Source: Rudaeicoccus suwonensis (lineage in GTDB: Bacteria; Actinomycetota; Actinomycetes; Actinomycetales; Dermatophilaceae). From it: a DNA stretch of 64,000 nt. Positions 26,667 through 35,547 of the stretch are shown here, piece after piece (positions within the stretch are counted from its first letter, which is position 1; the number at the start of each line of letters is the position of its first letter). The translations under genes were made by a program, and so were the position numbers. The notes beneath the pieces are model-generated. The model was not told where the DNA came from, ran no database searches, and saw nothing but the letters and a program-made list of their open reading frames with translations. The stretch is taken from positions 1,550,001 through 1,614,000 of the forward strand of contig NZ_VIVQ01000001.1 of assembly GCF_007829035.1 (NCBI RefSeq), in the 5' to 3' direction.

Positions 26667-27983
26667 ATGACTGAATTGACCCGCCGCGGATTCCTCGGCG
26701 CAGCCGGTGGTGCGGCTCTTGCGACTGGATTGGCAGCATGTGCCGGCACCGGCGGATCCTCCAGTTCTTCCGGCGGAGGTGGCGGCGGCAACTCCAACAC
26801 CATTGACTTCTGGAGCAATCACCCTGGCACCTCCAAGACCACCGAGCTGCAGCTCATCGCGGCCTTCGAGAAGGCCAACCCCGGCCTCAAGGTCAAGCTG
26901 ACCGACGCCGGCAAGTCCTACGAGGATGCTGCTCAGAAGTTCAACGCCGCCCTCGCCGGTGGCAGCCTGCCGGACGTGGTCGTCGCCTCGGACGTGACGT
27001 GGTTCAACTTCGCCCTGAACAACCGATTCGCCGACGTGGGTGCGTTGTTCCAGCAGAACGGGCTCTCGACGACCGACTACGTGGACGGCCTGTATGCCGA
27101 CTACCTCTATCAGGGCAAGCACTATGCGATTCCCTACGCCCGCTCGACGGTCGTCTTCTACTACAACAAGAACGTCTTCAAGAAGGCCGGAATCCCGGAC
27201 CGCTCCCCGGAGTCCTGGGACGAGTTCACCTCGTGGGCGCCGAAGCTGCAGGCTGCGATCGGCTCCGGCAAGAGCGCGCTGATCCTGGACGACGGCTCGG
27301 ACTACCTGGATTGGACCTTCCAATCCATCGTCTGGTCGTATGGCGGCGCCTACTCCACGGGCTGGACGCCGACGTTCACCGACCCCAAGACGATCCACGC
27401 CGCGAATGTGCTGCAGGGCTGGGCCAAGTCGAAGTACATGAAGACGTCCGCGGACTCCTCCAGCGACTTCGGTGCCGGACTGGGTGCGGTGCTGTTGGAG
27501 TCGACCGGTGACCTCGGCGGGTTCAAAGATCTCAACTTCGACCTTGGCGTCGGCTTCGTCCCGGCGCCGGGTGGCGTCAAGACCTGCCCGACCGGCGGCG
27601 CCGGCCTGGCGATCCCGTCCGGGATCTCGGCCGACCGGCAGAACAACGCCGCCAAATTCGTAGCGTTCATGACCGACCCGGCCAACACCGCCACCTTCAC
27701 CCAGGCAACCGGCTACATGCCGGTGCGCAAGTCGGCGCTGGAATTGCCGCAGGAGAAGGCATACCTGGCGGCCAACCCCAGCTACGACGTCGCAGTGAAA
27801 CAGTTGCCGTACACCCGTCCGCAGGACTACGCACGCGTTTTCGTGCCGGGTGGCGGCGCGATGATCGGCCAGGCGCTCGACAAGATCGTCGCCGGCTCCG
27901 ATGTCACCTCGACGTTCAAGTCGCTGAACGGCTCCATCACCTCGGCATACGACAGCCAGGTCAAGCCGCTGCTGAAGTCCTGA
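26667..27983 (+). CDS. ugpB: ABC transporter substrate-binding lipoprotein (UgpB type)
   Basis: 438 residues. The N-terminus TELTRRGFLGAAGGAALATGLAACAG has a twin-arginine pair, a hydrophobic core and a lipobox (LAAC), so it is exported by Tat or Sec and lipidated. A Ser/Gly linker follows. The mature protein is a cluster-B periplasmic binding fold: IDFWSNHPGTSKTTELQLIAAFEKANPGLKV-like start, DVVVASDVTWFNFA, YAIPYARSTVVFYYNKNVFKKAG and GGAGLAIPSG. The pattern is closest to glycerol-3-phosphate/sugar binding proteins. AGGAGAAAAC precedes the ATG. Confidence 0.87.
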   Translation: MTELTRRGFLGAAGGAALATGLAACAGTGGSSSSSGGGGGGNSNTIDFWSNHPGTSKTTELQLIAAFEKANPGLKVKLTDAGKSYEDAAQKFNAALAGGSLPDVVVASDVTWFNFALNNRFADVGALFQQNGLSTTDYVDGLYADYLYQGKHYAIPYARSTVVFYYNKNVFKKAGIPDRSPESWDEFTSWAPKLQAAIGSGKSALILDDGSDYLDWTFQSIVWSYGGAYSTGWTPTFTDPKTIHAANVLQGWAKSKYMKTSADSSSDFGAGLGAVLLESTGDLGGFKDLNFDLGVGFVPAPGGVKTCPTGGAGLAIPSGISADRQNNAAKFVAFMTDPANTATFTQATGYMPVRKSALELPQEKAYLAANPSYDVAVKQLPYTRPQDYARVFVPGGGAMIGQALDKIVAGSDVTSTFKSLNGSITSAYDSQVKPLLKS

Positions 27984-27986
27984 CGC

Positions 27987-29057
27987 ATGGCATCCGTTTA
28001 CTTCGACGAGGCGTGCCGGATCCACAAGGGCAACACCCGGCCGTCGGTCGACAGCATCACGCTGGACATCGAGGACGGCGAGTTCCTGGTGCTGGTCGGG
28101 CCGTCCGGTTGCGGCAAGTCGACGACGCTACGCATGCTCGCGGGTCTCGAACCCGTCGACAAGGGGCGCATCCTCATCGACGGTCATGACCAGGACGGTG
28201 TGCGGCCGCGGGACCGCGATGTGGCAATGGTTTTCCAGAGCTACGCGCTGTACCCGAACATGACCGTCGAGGAGAACATGGCATTCGCGTTGCGCAATGC
28301 CGGGGTCAACAAGGCGGACGCGCATGCTCGCGTGCTCGAAGCCGCGAAGATCCTCGAGCTCGACCAGTTGCTGAAGCGCAAGCCGGGGCAGATGTCGGGT
28401 GGTCAGCGGCAGCGCGTCGCTATGGGCCGGGCGATCGTGCGGAACCCCAAGGTGTTCTGCATGGACGAGCCGTTGTCGAACCTGGACGCCAAACTGCGGG
28501 TCTCGACACGTGCTCAGATCGCGTCCTTGCAACGACGGCTGGGCGTGACGACGGTCTACGTCACCCACGACCAGGTGGAGGCGATGACCATGGGTCACCG
28601 CGTCGCGGTGCTCAAGGACGGCGTGCTGCAGCAGGTCGACACTCCCGAGGAGCTGTACGAACGGCCGCGGAACACCTTCGTGGCCGGCTTCATCGGCTCA
28701 CCCGCGATCAATCTGCTCGACGTGTCGGTGCACGAGGGTGTCGCGGACCTGCTCGGTGCGAGTGTGCCGTTGGACCGTGCCAAGGTCGACGGCAGCGACA
28801 AGGTCACGATCGGCATACGGCCCGAGAGCTGGTCACTGGAAGGTGCCGGTGCTGGGGTCGCGCTCCGGGTCGAACTCGTCGAGTCTCTTGGCGCGGAGTC
28901 GTTCGTCTATGGACGGCCCGAGAACGACGAGGACGGCCCACGGATCACCGTCCGCTGTGACCGTCGGCTCAAGCCGGACCAGGGCGATGTCGTACAGATC
29001 GTTCCGGACGCGAAGGAGATCCACATCTTCGACGCCGAAACGGGTGACCGTCGCTGA
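27987..29057 (+). CDS. ugpC: sugar ABC transporter ATPase (UgpC/MsmK type)
   Basis: 356 residues. LVGPSGCGKST is Walker A, AMVFQSYALYP the Q-loop, MSGGQRQRVAMGRA the signature, VFCMDEPLSNLD Walker B and YVTHDQ the H-loop. A TOBE-type regulatory domain occupies residues ~245-350 (GIRPESWSL). It powers the two permeases. The start is 3 nt after the binding-protein stop. A strong hairpin follows the stop, ending the operon. Confidence 0.9.
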   Translation: MASVYFDEACRIHKGNTRPSVDSITLDIEDGEFLVLVGPSGCGKSTTLRMLAGLEPVDKGRILIDGHDQDGVRPRDRDVAMVFQSYALYPNMTVEENMAFALRNAGVNKADAHARVLEAAKILELDQLLKRKPGQMSGGQRQRVAMGRAIVRNPKVFCMDEPLSNLDAKLRVSTRAQIASLQRRLGVTTVYVTHDQVEAMTMGHRVAVLKDGVLQQVDTPEELYERPRNTFVAGFIGSPAINLLDVSVHEGVADLLGASVPLDRAKVDGSDKVTIGIRPESWSLEGAGAGVALRVELVESLGAESFVYGRPENDEDGPRITVRCDRRLKPDQGDVVQIVPDAKEIHIFDAETGDRR

Positions 29058-29080
29058 ACGAAGCGATCACGTCGAAACGG

Positions 29081-29117
29081 TTGCGCCGCGCAGGGCCTTG
29101 GTCCCTGCGCGGCGCAA
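29081..29117. terminator. terminator of the sugar ABC operon
   Basis: A perfect 15-bp inverted repeat (29081-29095 and 29103-29117, left arm TTGCGCCGCGCAGGG) with a 7-nt loop lies 24 bp after the ATPase stop. The right arm ends on the A of the candidate ClC start codon. Confidence 0.8.
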
Positions 29118-30358
29118 TGGTGTCGTCTCCACTCACGGTGACACCGCGTTACCTGCTGGCAGTCGTCGTCGTCGGCCTCGGCTCAGGTGTTGCCGGGGCC
29201 GCACTGACACTGTTGCTGCACGCGGTCCAACGGGTCGTCTTCGGCTACACCGGCAGCCTGACCTTCCTGGTCGGTGTGGAGCATGCGTCGCCGGCACGGC
29301 GGGTGATCGGTATGACGATCGCCGGCGTGATCATCGCCCCTGCGTGGTGGCTGTTGCGATCGCGCCGGACTCTCGTCAGCGTGCCGGCTGCGCTGCGCGA
29401 CGAGCAGGTCCGTTTGCCGGGTGCCCGCACCACCGTGGATGCGGTGCTGCAGATCGTTGCCGTCGGTGCCGGTGCCTCCCTCGGTCGGGAGGGCGCCCCG
29501 CGGCAACTCGCCGGTGCGATTGCGGTGCGGGTGGGGGAGTGGCTCGCGCTGGATGCCACGCAGCGTCGGGTGCTGTTGGCGTGTGCGGCAGGTGCGGGTC
29601 TCGGAGCCGTCTACAACACCCCGTTGGCGGGGGCCGCGTTTGCTGTCGAAATTCTTTTGCTGACAACGGATCTGCTCCAGATCGGCACGGCTGCGGTGGT
29701 CAGCGCGGTTGCCGTTGTGGTGGCGTGGCCGGTGGTCTCCTCCGATCCGACCTACGTGATCGGTGCACACCGGGTCGGCGGCGGCAGCTGGATCTGGGCA
29801 GTGCTGGCCGGCCCCCTGTGCTGGGCTGCCGGCCGGGGCTGGCTGGCGCTGATGGCAGCGGCGAAGTCACGTGATCCGGATTCTCCGACGCGAGATCTGC
29901 CATGGCGTATGGCGGGGGCGATGTGCGCCGTCGGAGTCGTCGCTATTGCGCTTCCACAGATCACCGGTAACGGCAAGGGGATCATGCAGACCGTCACCGG
30001 CGCGGGCACCATCGGTGCCGGGCTGCTGGCGTTGTTGGTGATTGCCAAGCCGCTGGTCACCGCCTTGTGTCTGCGTGGGGGTCTCGTCGGAGGCCTCATC
30101 ACGCCGTCGATGTCGACAGGTGCGGCGATCGGGGCCCTCGTGAGTCTGGGCCTCGGACAGGTGCTCGGCTCGACCTCGATGGTCGTGTGCGCCATGGTCG
30201 GCGCTGCCGCGATGCTTGCGGCAACTCAGCACGCGCCGATCACAGCGGCAGTCTTCATGCTCGAACTCGCGCACGCTCCATGGCAATTGATGCCGCCGAT
30301 CTTCGTTGCGGTCGCTGTGGTCGGGATGCTCGAGCACCGGTTGCCGATGCGCCGCTGA
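29117..30358 (+). CDS. ClC family chloride channel or transporter
   Basis: 413 residues, about ten to twelve helices. LGREGAPRQLAGAIA is the second ClC signature, keeping the gating Glu; RGGLVGGLITPSMSTGAAIG corresponds to the third (GxFxP, here GLITP), and GSGVAGAAL is a diverged first motif. It probably moves chloride or another halide across the membrane. No SD is visible. The frame is open back to TTG 29081, but that lies in a terminator hairpin; ATG 29117, GTG 29120 and GTG 29138 are the options. Cotranscription with the upstream ABC operon looks unlikely. Confidence 0.8.
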   Translation: MVSSPLTVTPRYLLAVVVVGLGSGVAGAALTLLLHAVQRVVFGYTGSLTFLVGVEHASPARRVIGMTIAGVIIAPAWWLLRSRRTLVSVPAALRDEQVRLPGARTTVDAVLQIVAVGAGASLGREGAPRQLAGAIAVRVGEWLALDATQRRVLLACAAGAGLGAVYNTPLAGAAFAVEILLLTTDLLQIGTAAVVSAVAVVVAWPVVSSDPTYVIGAHRVGGGSWIWAVLAGPLCWAAGRGWLALMAAAKSRDPDSPTRDLPWRMAGAMCAVGVVAIALPQITGNGKGIMQTVTGAGTIGAGLLALLVIAKPLVTALCLRGGLVGGLITPSMSTGAAIGALVSLGLGQVLGSTSMVVCAMVGAAAMLAATQHAPITAAVFMLELAHAPWQLMPPIFVAVAVVGMLEHRLPMRR

Positions 30359-30422
30359 ACTCGGGTGGCCGCGAGTTGTGCTCGGCGGTGGCGAGGCGTG
30401 CGGGTCAGGTGATCGTTCGACG

Positions 30423-30452
30423 TTGATGCGCAGATAGTTGTGTGTATACAAT
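30423..30452 (+). promoter_or_regulatory. marR promoter with embedded palindrome
   Basis: -35 TTGATG (30423-30428) and -10 TACAAT (30447-30452) have an 18-bp spacer; a TATACA alternative gives 16 bp. The -10 ends 6 nt before the marR ATG. A perfect palindrome TGTATACA (30443-30450), within the larger TTGT-N6-ACAA (30438-30451), covers the -10 and probably is the autoregulatory MarR site. Confidence 0.6.
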
Positions 30453-30458
30453 GGTTGT

Positions 30459-30887
30459 ATGCCAACAACCAATTCCTCGCCCATCGCGGTGTGGTTGGCG
30501 ATGTTCTCGCTCGTCATGGACAACAAGAGCTCGCTGCAGGAACTGCTGGACGACCGGATCGGTATGCCGTGGAGCCGATTCCGTGTCCTTCGCAGACTGG
30601 AGCACGCCGATCGCACACAGCGCGAACTCGCCGAGCGCATGGGCATCGACGCCCCGGCCGCTTCGGTGATCGTGGCCGATCTGGTGAATCGTGGCTACGT
30701 CATACGTGCGCAGCATCCGCGCGATCGCCGATGCAAGGTCGTGCGAATCACCGACACGGGGCGCGCGCTGCTGGAACAGCTTCGTGACCTCGACGTCGTT
30801 CCCGCGACGACAGCGCCGCTGACGGCGACCGAGCGGAAAGAACTTGCCCGACTGGTGGAGAAAATGCGCCAAGGAGCCGAAAAATGA
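30459..30887 (+). CDS. MarR family transcriptional regulator
   Basis: 142 residues. A winged helix occupies about 40-110: RTQRELAERMGIDAPAASVIVADLVNRGYV is the HTH and HPRDRRCKVVRITDTG the wing with the family's DxRxxxV-type arginine. It likely represses its own promoter and the efflux gene that overlaps its 3' end (ATGA at 30884). ATG 30459 is preferred because the -10 box lies 6 nt before it and no SD exists, implying a leaderless transcript. The inducer is unknown, probably an antibiotic or aromatic compound. Confidence 0.88.
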   Translation: MPTTNSSPIAVWLAMFSLVMDNKSSLQELLDDRIGMPWSRFRVLRRLEHADRTQRELAERMGIDAPAASVIVADLVNRGYVIRAQHPRDRRCKVVRITDTGRALLEQLRDLDVVPATTAPLTATERKELARLVEKMRQGAEK

Positions 30888-32335
30888 CTGATACCAGTAC
30901 CATTCACGCCTCATCCACATCAGCGATCGACAAACGCCGAGCGATGCTGATTCTCGGGATCTGCTGCCTGAGCCTGTTCATCGTCGGCATCGACAGCACG
31001 GGGGTCAACCTCGCGTTGCCGTCGATCCGACGCGATCTCGGCACGAGTGCCTCACAGCTGCAATGGGTGGTCGACGCCTATACGTTGGTGCTCGCGAGCC
31101 TGCTGATGCTGTCGGGGTCGATCGGTGACCGGATCGGGCGGCGTCGGGTGTTCCAGGTCGGTCTGGTGATCTTCGGGTCCGGCTCGGTGCTGTGCTCGCT
31201 GTCGCAGTCGCCGGGGATGCTCATCGGCGCGCGCATGCTGCAGGCGATCGGCGGCTCGATGCTGAACCCTGTCGCAATGTCCATCATCACCAACACTTTT
31301 CGCGACCCGAAGGCTCGTGCACAGGCCATCGGCATCTGGGGCGGAGTGATCGGGTTGAGTATGGCGCTCGGCCCTGTCATCGGTGGCGCCCTTGTCGATG
31401 CGGTCAGCTGGCGCGCGATCTTCTGGATCAATGTGCCCGTCGTGATCGCTGCGGTGATCCTGACGGCGTTCTTCGTGCCGGAGTCGCGCGCCGAGCACAC
31501 CCGCCGACTTGATCCGCCGGCGCAGATCCTCGTGATGATCCTGCTCGCGACCGTCACCTACGGCATCATCGAGGGCCGCTCGCTGGGATGGACCTCAGCG
31601 ACCGTGATCGGCTTGTTTGCAGCGGCAGTACTGTCGGCGGTCGCGATGGTGCTGGTCGAACGTCGTCGTAAGGAGCCGCTGCTGGATCCACGGTTCTTCC
31701 GGAGCGTGCCGTTCAGCGGCGCGGTCGTGAGTGCGGTGATCGGGTTCTGTGCAATGGCGGGCTTCTTGTTCCTGAATACCCTTTATCTGCAGGACGTTCG
31801 GGGTTACACGCCGTTCCACGCTGGTCTGATGACTTTGCCGATGGCGGTGGCAACAGCCGTCTTCGCACCGGTCTCCGGTCGTATCGTCGGTTCTCGGGGT
31901 CCGCGGCTGCCCATGCTGATCGCAGGTGTCGGTATCAGTGTCAGTGCCCTCATGCTGATGCAGCTGACCGGGTCGACGTCACCATGGTTGCTCGGGCTTG
32001 CGTATCTGGCGTTCGGCATCGGCTTCGGCATGCTCAACGCCCCTATCACCAATGCCGCTGTTTCCGGCATGCCCCGCAGCCAGGCCGGCGTGGCTGCGGC
32101 CATCGCGTCGACGAGTCGTCAGGTCGGCTCGTCGCTCGGAGTGGCGGTCCTTCCAGCGGTGGCGTTCGCCGGACTCGACGGGCCGCTGAACACTGCGCTG
32201 CCCGCCGCGACCCATGCGGCGTGGGCCATGATGCTCGGGTGCGGACTTGGTCTGCTGGTGATGGCATTCCTGGTGACGTCGTCGTTCGCGACGCGGTCGC
32301 GGGACAAGGTGGCTGCCGAACTCGGCGCTTCCTGA
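30884..32335 (+). CDS. MFS drug efflux transporter (DHA2, EmrB/QacA type)
   Basis: 483 residues with fourteen predicted helices. LFIVGIDSTGVNLALPSIRRDLG and WVVDAYTLVLASLLMLSGSIGDRIGRRRVFQ are the DHA2 motif D1 and motif A regions; LGPVIGGALVDAVSWRAIFWINVPV is motif C with the usual WRxIFxINVP. It should export hydrophobic drugs with proton antiport. Translationally coupled to marR. It ends about 120 bp before the convergent nrtR. Confidence 0.9.
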   Translation: MTDTSTIHASSTSAIDKRRAMLILGICCLSLFIVGIDSTGVNLALPSIRRDLGTSASQLQWVVDAYTLVLASLLMLSGSIGDRIGRRRVFQVGLVIFGSGSVLCSLSQSPGMLIGARMLQAIGGSMLNPVAMSIITNTFRDPKARAQAIGIWGGVIGLSMALGPVIGGALVDAVSWRAIFWINVPVVIAAVILTAFFVPESRAEHTRRLDPPAQILVMILLATVTYGIIEGRSLGWTSATVIGLFAAAVLSAVAMVLVERRRKEPLLDPRFFRSVPFSGAVVSAVIGFCAMAGFLFLNTLYLQDVRGYTPFHAGLMTLPMAVATAVFAPVSGRIVGSRGPRLPMLIAGVGISVSALMLMQLTGSTSPWLLGLAYLAFGIGFGMLNAPITNAAVSGMPRSQAGVAAAIASTSRQVGSSLGVAVLPAVAFAGLDGPLNTALPAATHAAWAMMLGCGLGLLVMAFLVTSSFATRSRDKVAAELGAS

Positions 32336-32452
32336 GGTCACCGTGACGCCGGGCCATGCGGACGGGGCGCCGGCGCTGGGAGCAGCGCCTTCCGATATTC
32401 GACGCCAAGGCAGTGACAGCTGCTCTGGCGTCGAACATCGAAGGGGTGCGCC

Positions 32453-33094
32453 TCAGGACGGTGGAGGCTCCGTGGTCCAGAGTCGCGCCGGTCGTCCTCG
32501 GCCGGTCACCTGCGAGCGACCGGTGTCGGTGAACATCGTCCCCAGCCGTCGGGCCAGGTTGGCCTGGCTCATCTCGACTCCCAGATACTCTGCGAGCACC
32601 GCGACCTCCAATGTGCTGAAGGTCGCGCCGAGGAAGGCCGGAATGACGCGTGTGTCGACCCAGAACCGGGCGAGCAGGTCCTCGACCGCGTCCGCGACGA
32701 TCTGACTGTGCGCGAACGGCAGCTTCGGCAAGGCTGTCAGCGGCACCGCCCACGTGCCTTCCCAACCGTGTGCAGCGGGATCCAGCACCAGGATCTGGGT
32801 CAGCGAGATGGTCGCCCCGCGCGGGTCGCGATTGCGCTCGTCGTTGTAGCGTCCGGCCGCCTGCCAGCGCACGGCGCCGGCCTCCACACCACACTTGTCG
32901 CGAAGGCCACGCAGGGCGGCGGCATGCGCGCTCTCGCCCGCTGCGAGCATCACGCCCGGGAGAGCCCGGCGGTGCCGGAAGGGCGCGAACTGTCGCTCGA
33001 CAAGGACGACGCCGACACCCTCACCGGTATGCCGCAGCGCCACCGGATCCACACTGATCACAGGCTGACTGGCGTTCATGATGGCCTGCGTCAT
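32453..33094 (-). CDS. nrtR: NrtR-type Nudix-related transcriptional regulator
   Basis: 213 residues. Residues ~15-145 are a Nudix fold whose catalytic box has decayed: LAAGESAHAAALRGLRDKCGV lacks the REUxEE acidic residues, as in NrtR sensors that bind ADP-ribose without hydrolysing it. Residues ~145-213 form a winged helix (FSTLEVAVLAEYLGVEMSQANLARRLG) ending TGRGRPARLW, typical of the family. The ATG overlaps the nadV stop (ATGA), so it is the last gene of prs-nadV-nrtR and probably represses that operon. Confidence 0.85.
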   Translation of the reverse strand: MTQAIMNASQPVISVDPVALRHTGEGVGVVLVERQFAPFRHRRALPGVMLAAGESAHAAALRGLRDKCGVEAGAVRWQAAGRYNDERNRDPRGATISLTQILVLDPAAHGWEGTWAVPLTALPKLPFAHSQIVADAVEDLLARFWVDTRVIPAFLGATFSTLEVAVLAEYLGVEMSQANLARRLGTMFTDTGRSQVTGRGRPARLWTTEPPPS

Positions 33095-34578
33095 ACCTGG
33101 CCGGCCAGCGTGTCACGCACGTCGGCGAAGGTCTGGAACTGCAGGAACTCGCCGTCCTGCCACACCGGCTGCAGCAGCGATGCGGCCTCCTGCTCGGCGC
33201 TCGCCTGCTGCACCAGGGTCAACTCGCCGTCCTCGCCGCGAAGCACTGCCAGGCGACCGGTCGCGGACTTCTTGGTGCCTGAGTCGGTCACCGGGTTCTT
33301 GGCGAGGTCGAAGCCGTGCCCGTCGACTTCGGCCCACGTCGCTTTGACCGCCGAACCGAAGGTGTCACGGGTGACGTACTGGTAGGAGTAGCTGCCAACG
33401 CCGAAAACGACGTTCGTCGAAGCGAATCCCTTGTCCGCCAAACGTTTGCAGATCTCGTCGGCACGCTCCCGGGTGATCGAGTCGCCGTAGATCGCGCCGA
33501 TGTGCGTGTCGAGCTCGCGGTAGCCGGCGTCATTCACCGTGCCGCCGAAGATGTCCCACAACAACTCGACCACACCGCGTTCGACCGGGCCGTCGCCACC
33601 CGTGGCGGCGTCGGTGCCGCACAGGATGTCGGCCGGATTGCCCGAGTCGGGCCGGATCACGAGCCTGCCGTTGCGTGCCAGGACCTTGTCCTTGAGGGTG
33701 GGCAGGTAGTCGGTGAGCACGCGCCACAGGTCGAAGGTGTCGCTGACGACCGAGACGATCCCGGTGGGATAGAGGTCCAGCAGGCGGGAGAACATGTCCC
33801 GCTCGCCGATCGTCGCGATGCCGGCCATCATCACCGAGTGCTCGGTGGCGGGGACCGACGCTGCGACATACTCCCCGCCGTAGAAGCGGTCGATCCAGTC
33901 CAGTGACACCAGTGAGTCGGTGCCCTGGAAGGACAGCAGGTGACCGGCGCCGGATGCTGCTGCGGACTGGTCACTGGTCTGCCCGCGGTAGGAGAAGTCG
34001 TGTGCCTGGAAGTCGACCGCCGCCGCGGGGCCGCCGGTCTTGGTCGCCCAGTCCTGCAGGATCTGCCGGTAACTGTGCGCGATGGTCGCCGTGGTCGACG
34101 GATGCCACACCCCGGCGGACAGCGCCGTCTCGATGTAGTTGGTCAGCCAGTAGAACTCCGGGTCGGTGTTCTCGACTGTGAAGCTCGGCACCTTGATCGG
34201 CACCAGCGTGCCCTCGGGCACGGCGCAGAAACGCAACGGCAAGTGCCCGCGGCGATGCAGTGCCCGGATGTGATCAGACCCGATCGTGTTGGGGCCGAGG
34301 ATCGAGGTGACCCGCTCCTCGTACAGCGAGCAGACCTCGTCCTCGTCGGCCGCGAAGAAGGGCTCGAAGTCGGCCACGAGATTGCCGGCGATGAATGCCT
34401 GCAGACCGAAGTGCACGACGTGGTCGATCTGCGGGATCAGGGACGACCGGTTGGTGTAGTTGGCGTAGACGCCGGTCACTCGTCCTTCGCCGGCGAGGGT
34501 GTACTGCTGGATGTGGCCGAGCTTGTAGGCGTCGGTGGCGAACAGTGGTGCGACTGGTGCAAATCGGTTGGTGGTCAT
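33091..34578 (-). CDS. nadV: nicotinamide phosphoribosyltransferase
   Basis: 495 residues, the length of NAMPT/NadV rather than of PncB. Family features include TDAYKLGHIQQY at the N-terminus, AVDFQAHDFSYRGQTS, GTDSLVSLDW, LVIRPDSGNPADIL (PRPP/phosphate site) and VFGVGSYSYQYVTRDTFG. It joins nicotinamide to PRPP to give NMN, a one-step salvage route that bypasses deamidation. The prs gene 6 nt upstream would make its PRPP, and nrtR downstream senses an NAD-derived signal. NMN adenylyltransferase is not in the window. Confidence 0.92.
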   Translation of the reverse strand: MTTNRFAPVAPLFATDAYKLGHIQQYTLAGEGRVTGVYANYTNRSSLIPQIDHVVHFGLQAFIAGNLVADFEPFFAADEDEVCSLYEERVTSILGPNTIGSDHIRALHRRGHLPLRFCAVPEGTLVPIKVPSFTVENTDPEFYWLTNYIETALSAGVWHPSTTATIAHSYRQILQDWATKTGGPAAAVDFQAHDFSYRGQTSDQSAAASGAGHLLSFQGTDSLVSLDWIDRFYGGEYVAASVPATEHSVMMAGIATIGERDMFSRLLDLYPTGIVSVVSDTFDLWRVLTDYLPTLKDKVLARNGRLVIRPDSGNPADILCGTDAATGGDGPVERGVVELLWDIFGGTVNDAGYRELDTHIGAIYGDSITRERADEICKRLADKGFASTNVVFGVGSYSYQYVTRDTFGSAVKATWAEVDGHGFDLAKNPVTDSGTKKSATGRLAVLRGEDGELTLVQQASAEQEAASLLQPVWQDGEFLQFQTFADVRDTLAGQV

Positions 34579-34584
34579 GGTGAT

Positions 34585-35460
34585 TCAGTCCTTCTTCGGT
34601 GAGTCGTGGTCGGCGATGGCGGCGAGCAGGCTGGTCAGCAACGGCTGGCGCTCGACGTCGAAGTGGGTGAAATCGGCAGTGCTCGGGACGCTGTCGGTGG
34701 AGGCGATGAAGCTGAATGCCTCGGGCAGGGTGGTGGCTGCACTGCCGGAGAAGATGCCGTGCGTGACCCACAGGCCGAGGCGTTCCTTCGGTATGCCGGC
34801 GACGCCCGCGAGGCCGAGGAAGGTGCCGCCGCCGTCGCAGATGTCGTCGACCACGAGGAGCTGCCCGGATGCAGGCAGTGGTTCGACGCTGAAACCGGTC
34901 AGGCCACCGGTCGCAGGGTCGCGGTGCTTGAGCGCCTGGAACATCGGCACGCCGAGTGCGGTGGCGATGCTCGCCGCGTGCAGGCTGCCGGACTTGTCAG
35001 CGGCGATCACACCGCTGACCGCGTCGGTGCGGTCCTGCCAGGTGCCTGCGGCGGCCGTCACGAAGGGCGTGTGATCGGCGATCGTGAGGTGGTCGTAGAG
35101 CCCGGCGGAGAAACTCGAGTGCGGATCGATCGTCACGACGTGGTCGAAGCCGAAGCCGTTGACCAGCGTCGCGTAGACCTCCGCGCCCATGACCTCGTCG
35201 TGGTCGGAACGGGCAGCGGGCAGGTAGGGAAGCAACAGCACGGTGCGCATCCCTGCGTGGCGCGCGAAGCTGGCGGCGATGCCGGCCCGCACGAGGTCGT
35301 CGGTACCGCTGCCGCGCACATCGACCACCAGATCCTGGGTGGTGTCGAGGTCGCCCGTCCTGCGGATCGACCACTCACCCCCGGGGAAGCCGAAGAACTC
35401 CAGCGGGGCCGGCTGTGGCCAGCTCGACCCTGGTTCTGTGATCCACGTTGTTGTCGTCAT
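34585..35460 (-). CDS. prs: ribose-phosphate pyrophosphokinase, salvage-operon paralogue
   Basis: 291 residues, shorter than the ~320-residue housekeeping PRPP synthetase. YLPAARSDH, VVTIDPHSSFSAGLYDH and the PRPP loop LVVDDICDGGGTF are present. It makes PRPP from ribose 5-phosphate and ATP, here probably for NadV next to it. The frame is open to 35496, but ATG 35460 fits a perfect promoter whose -10 is 7 nt before it; there is no SD, so the message is likely leaderless. This compact Prs-NadV pair resembles pairs found in large phages. Confidence 0.85.
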   Translation of the reverse strand: MTTTTWITEPGSSWPQPAPLEFFGFPGGEWSIRRTGDLDTTQDLVVDVRGSGTDDLVRAGIAASFARHAGMRTVLLLPYLPAARSDHDEVMGAEVYATLVNGFGFDHVVTIDPHSSFSAGLYDHLTIADHTPFVTAAAGTWQDRTDAVSGVIAADKSGSLHAASIATALGVPMFQALKHRDPATGGLTGFSVEPLPASGQLLVVDDICDGGGTFLGLAGVAGIPKERLGLWVTHGIFSGSAATTLPEAFSFIASTDSVPSTADFTHFDVERQPLLTSLLAAIADHDSPKKD

Positions 35461-35467
35461 GGAGATG

Positions 35468-35496
35468 ATTATTAATAAACATCCGCACGATGTCAA
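35468..35496 (-). promoter_or_regulatory. promoter and probable NrtR operator of prs-nadV-nrtR
   Basis: On the minus strand -35 TTGACA (35496-35491) and -10 AATAAT (35473-35468) are spaced by the ideal 17 bp. A perfect 10-bp palindrome, TTATTAATAA (35469-35478), covers the -10. It is the most AT-rich spot for many kilobases. Transcription should start at or next to the prs ATG. Confidence 0.65.
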
Positions 35497-35547
35497 ATAT
35501 GGGTGGATGCTGCCGGTTCCGGGGCGCGATCGACTGCAACCGCCGTT

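Noticed and set aside
32343-32452. A terminator between the convergent MFS and nrtR genes
   Set aside because: I could not find an inverted repeat longer than 5-6 bp there.
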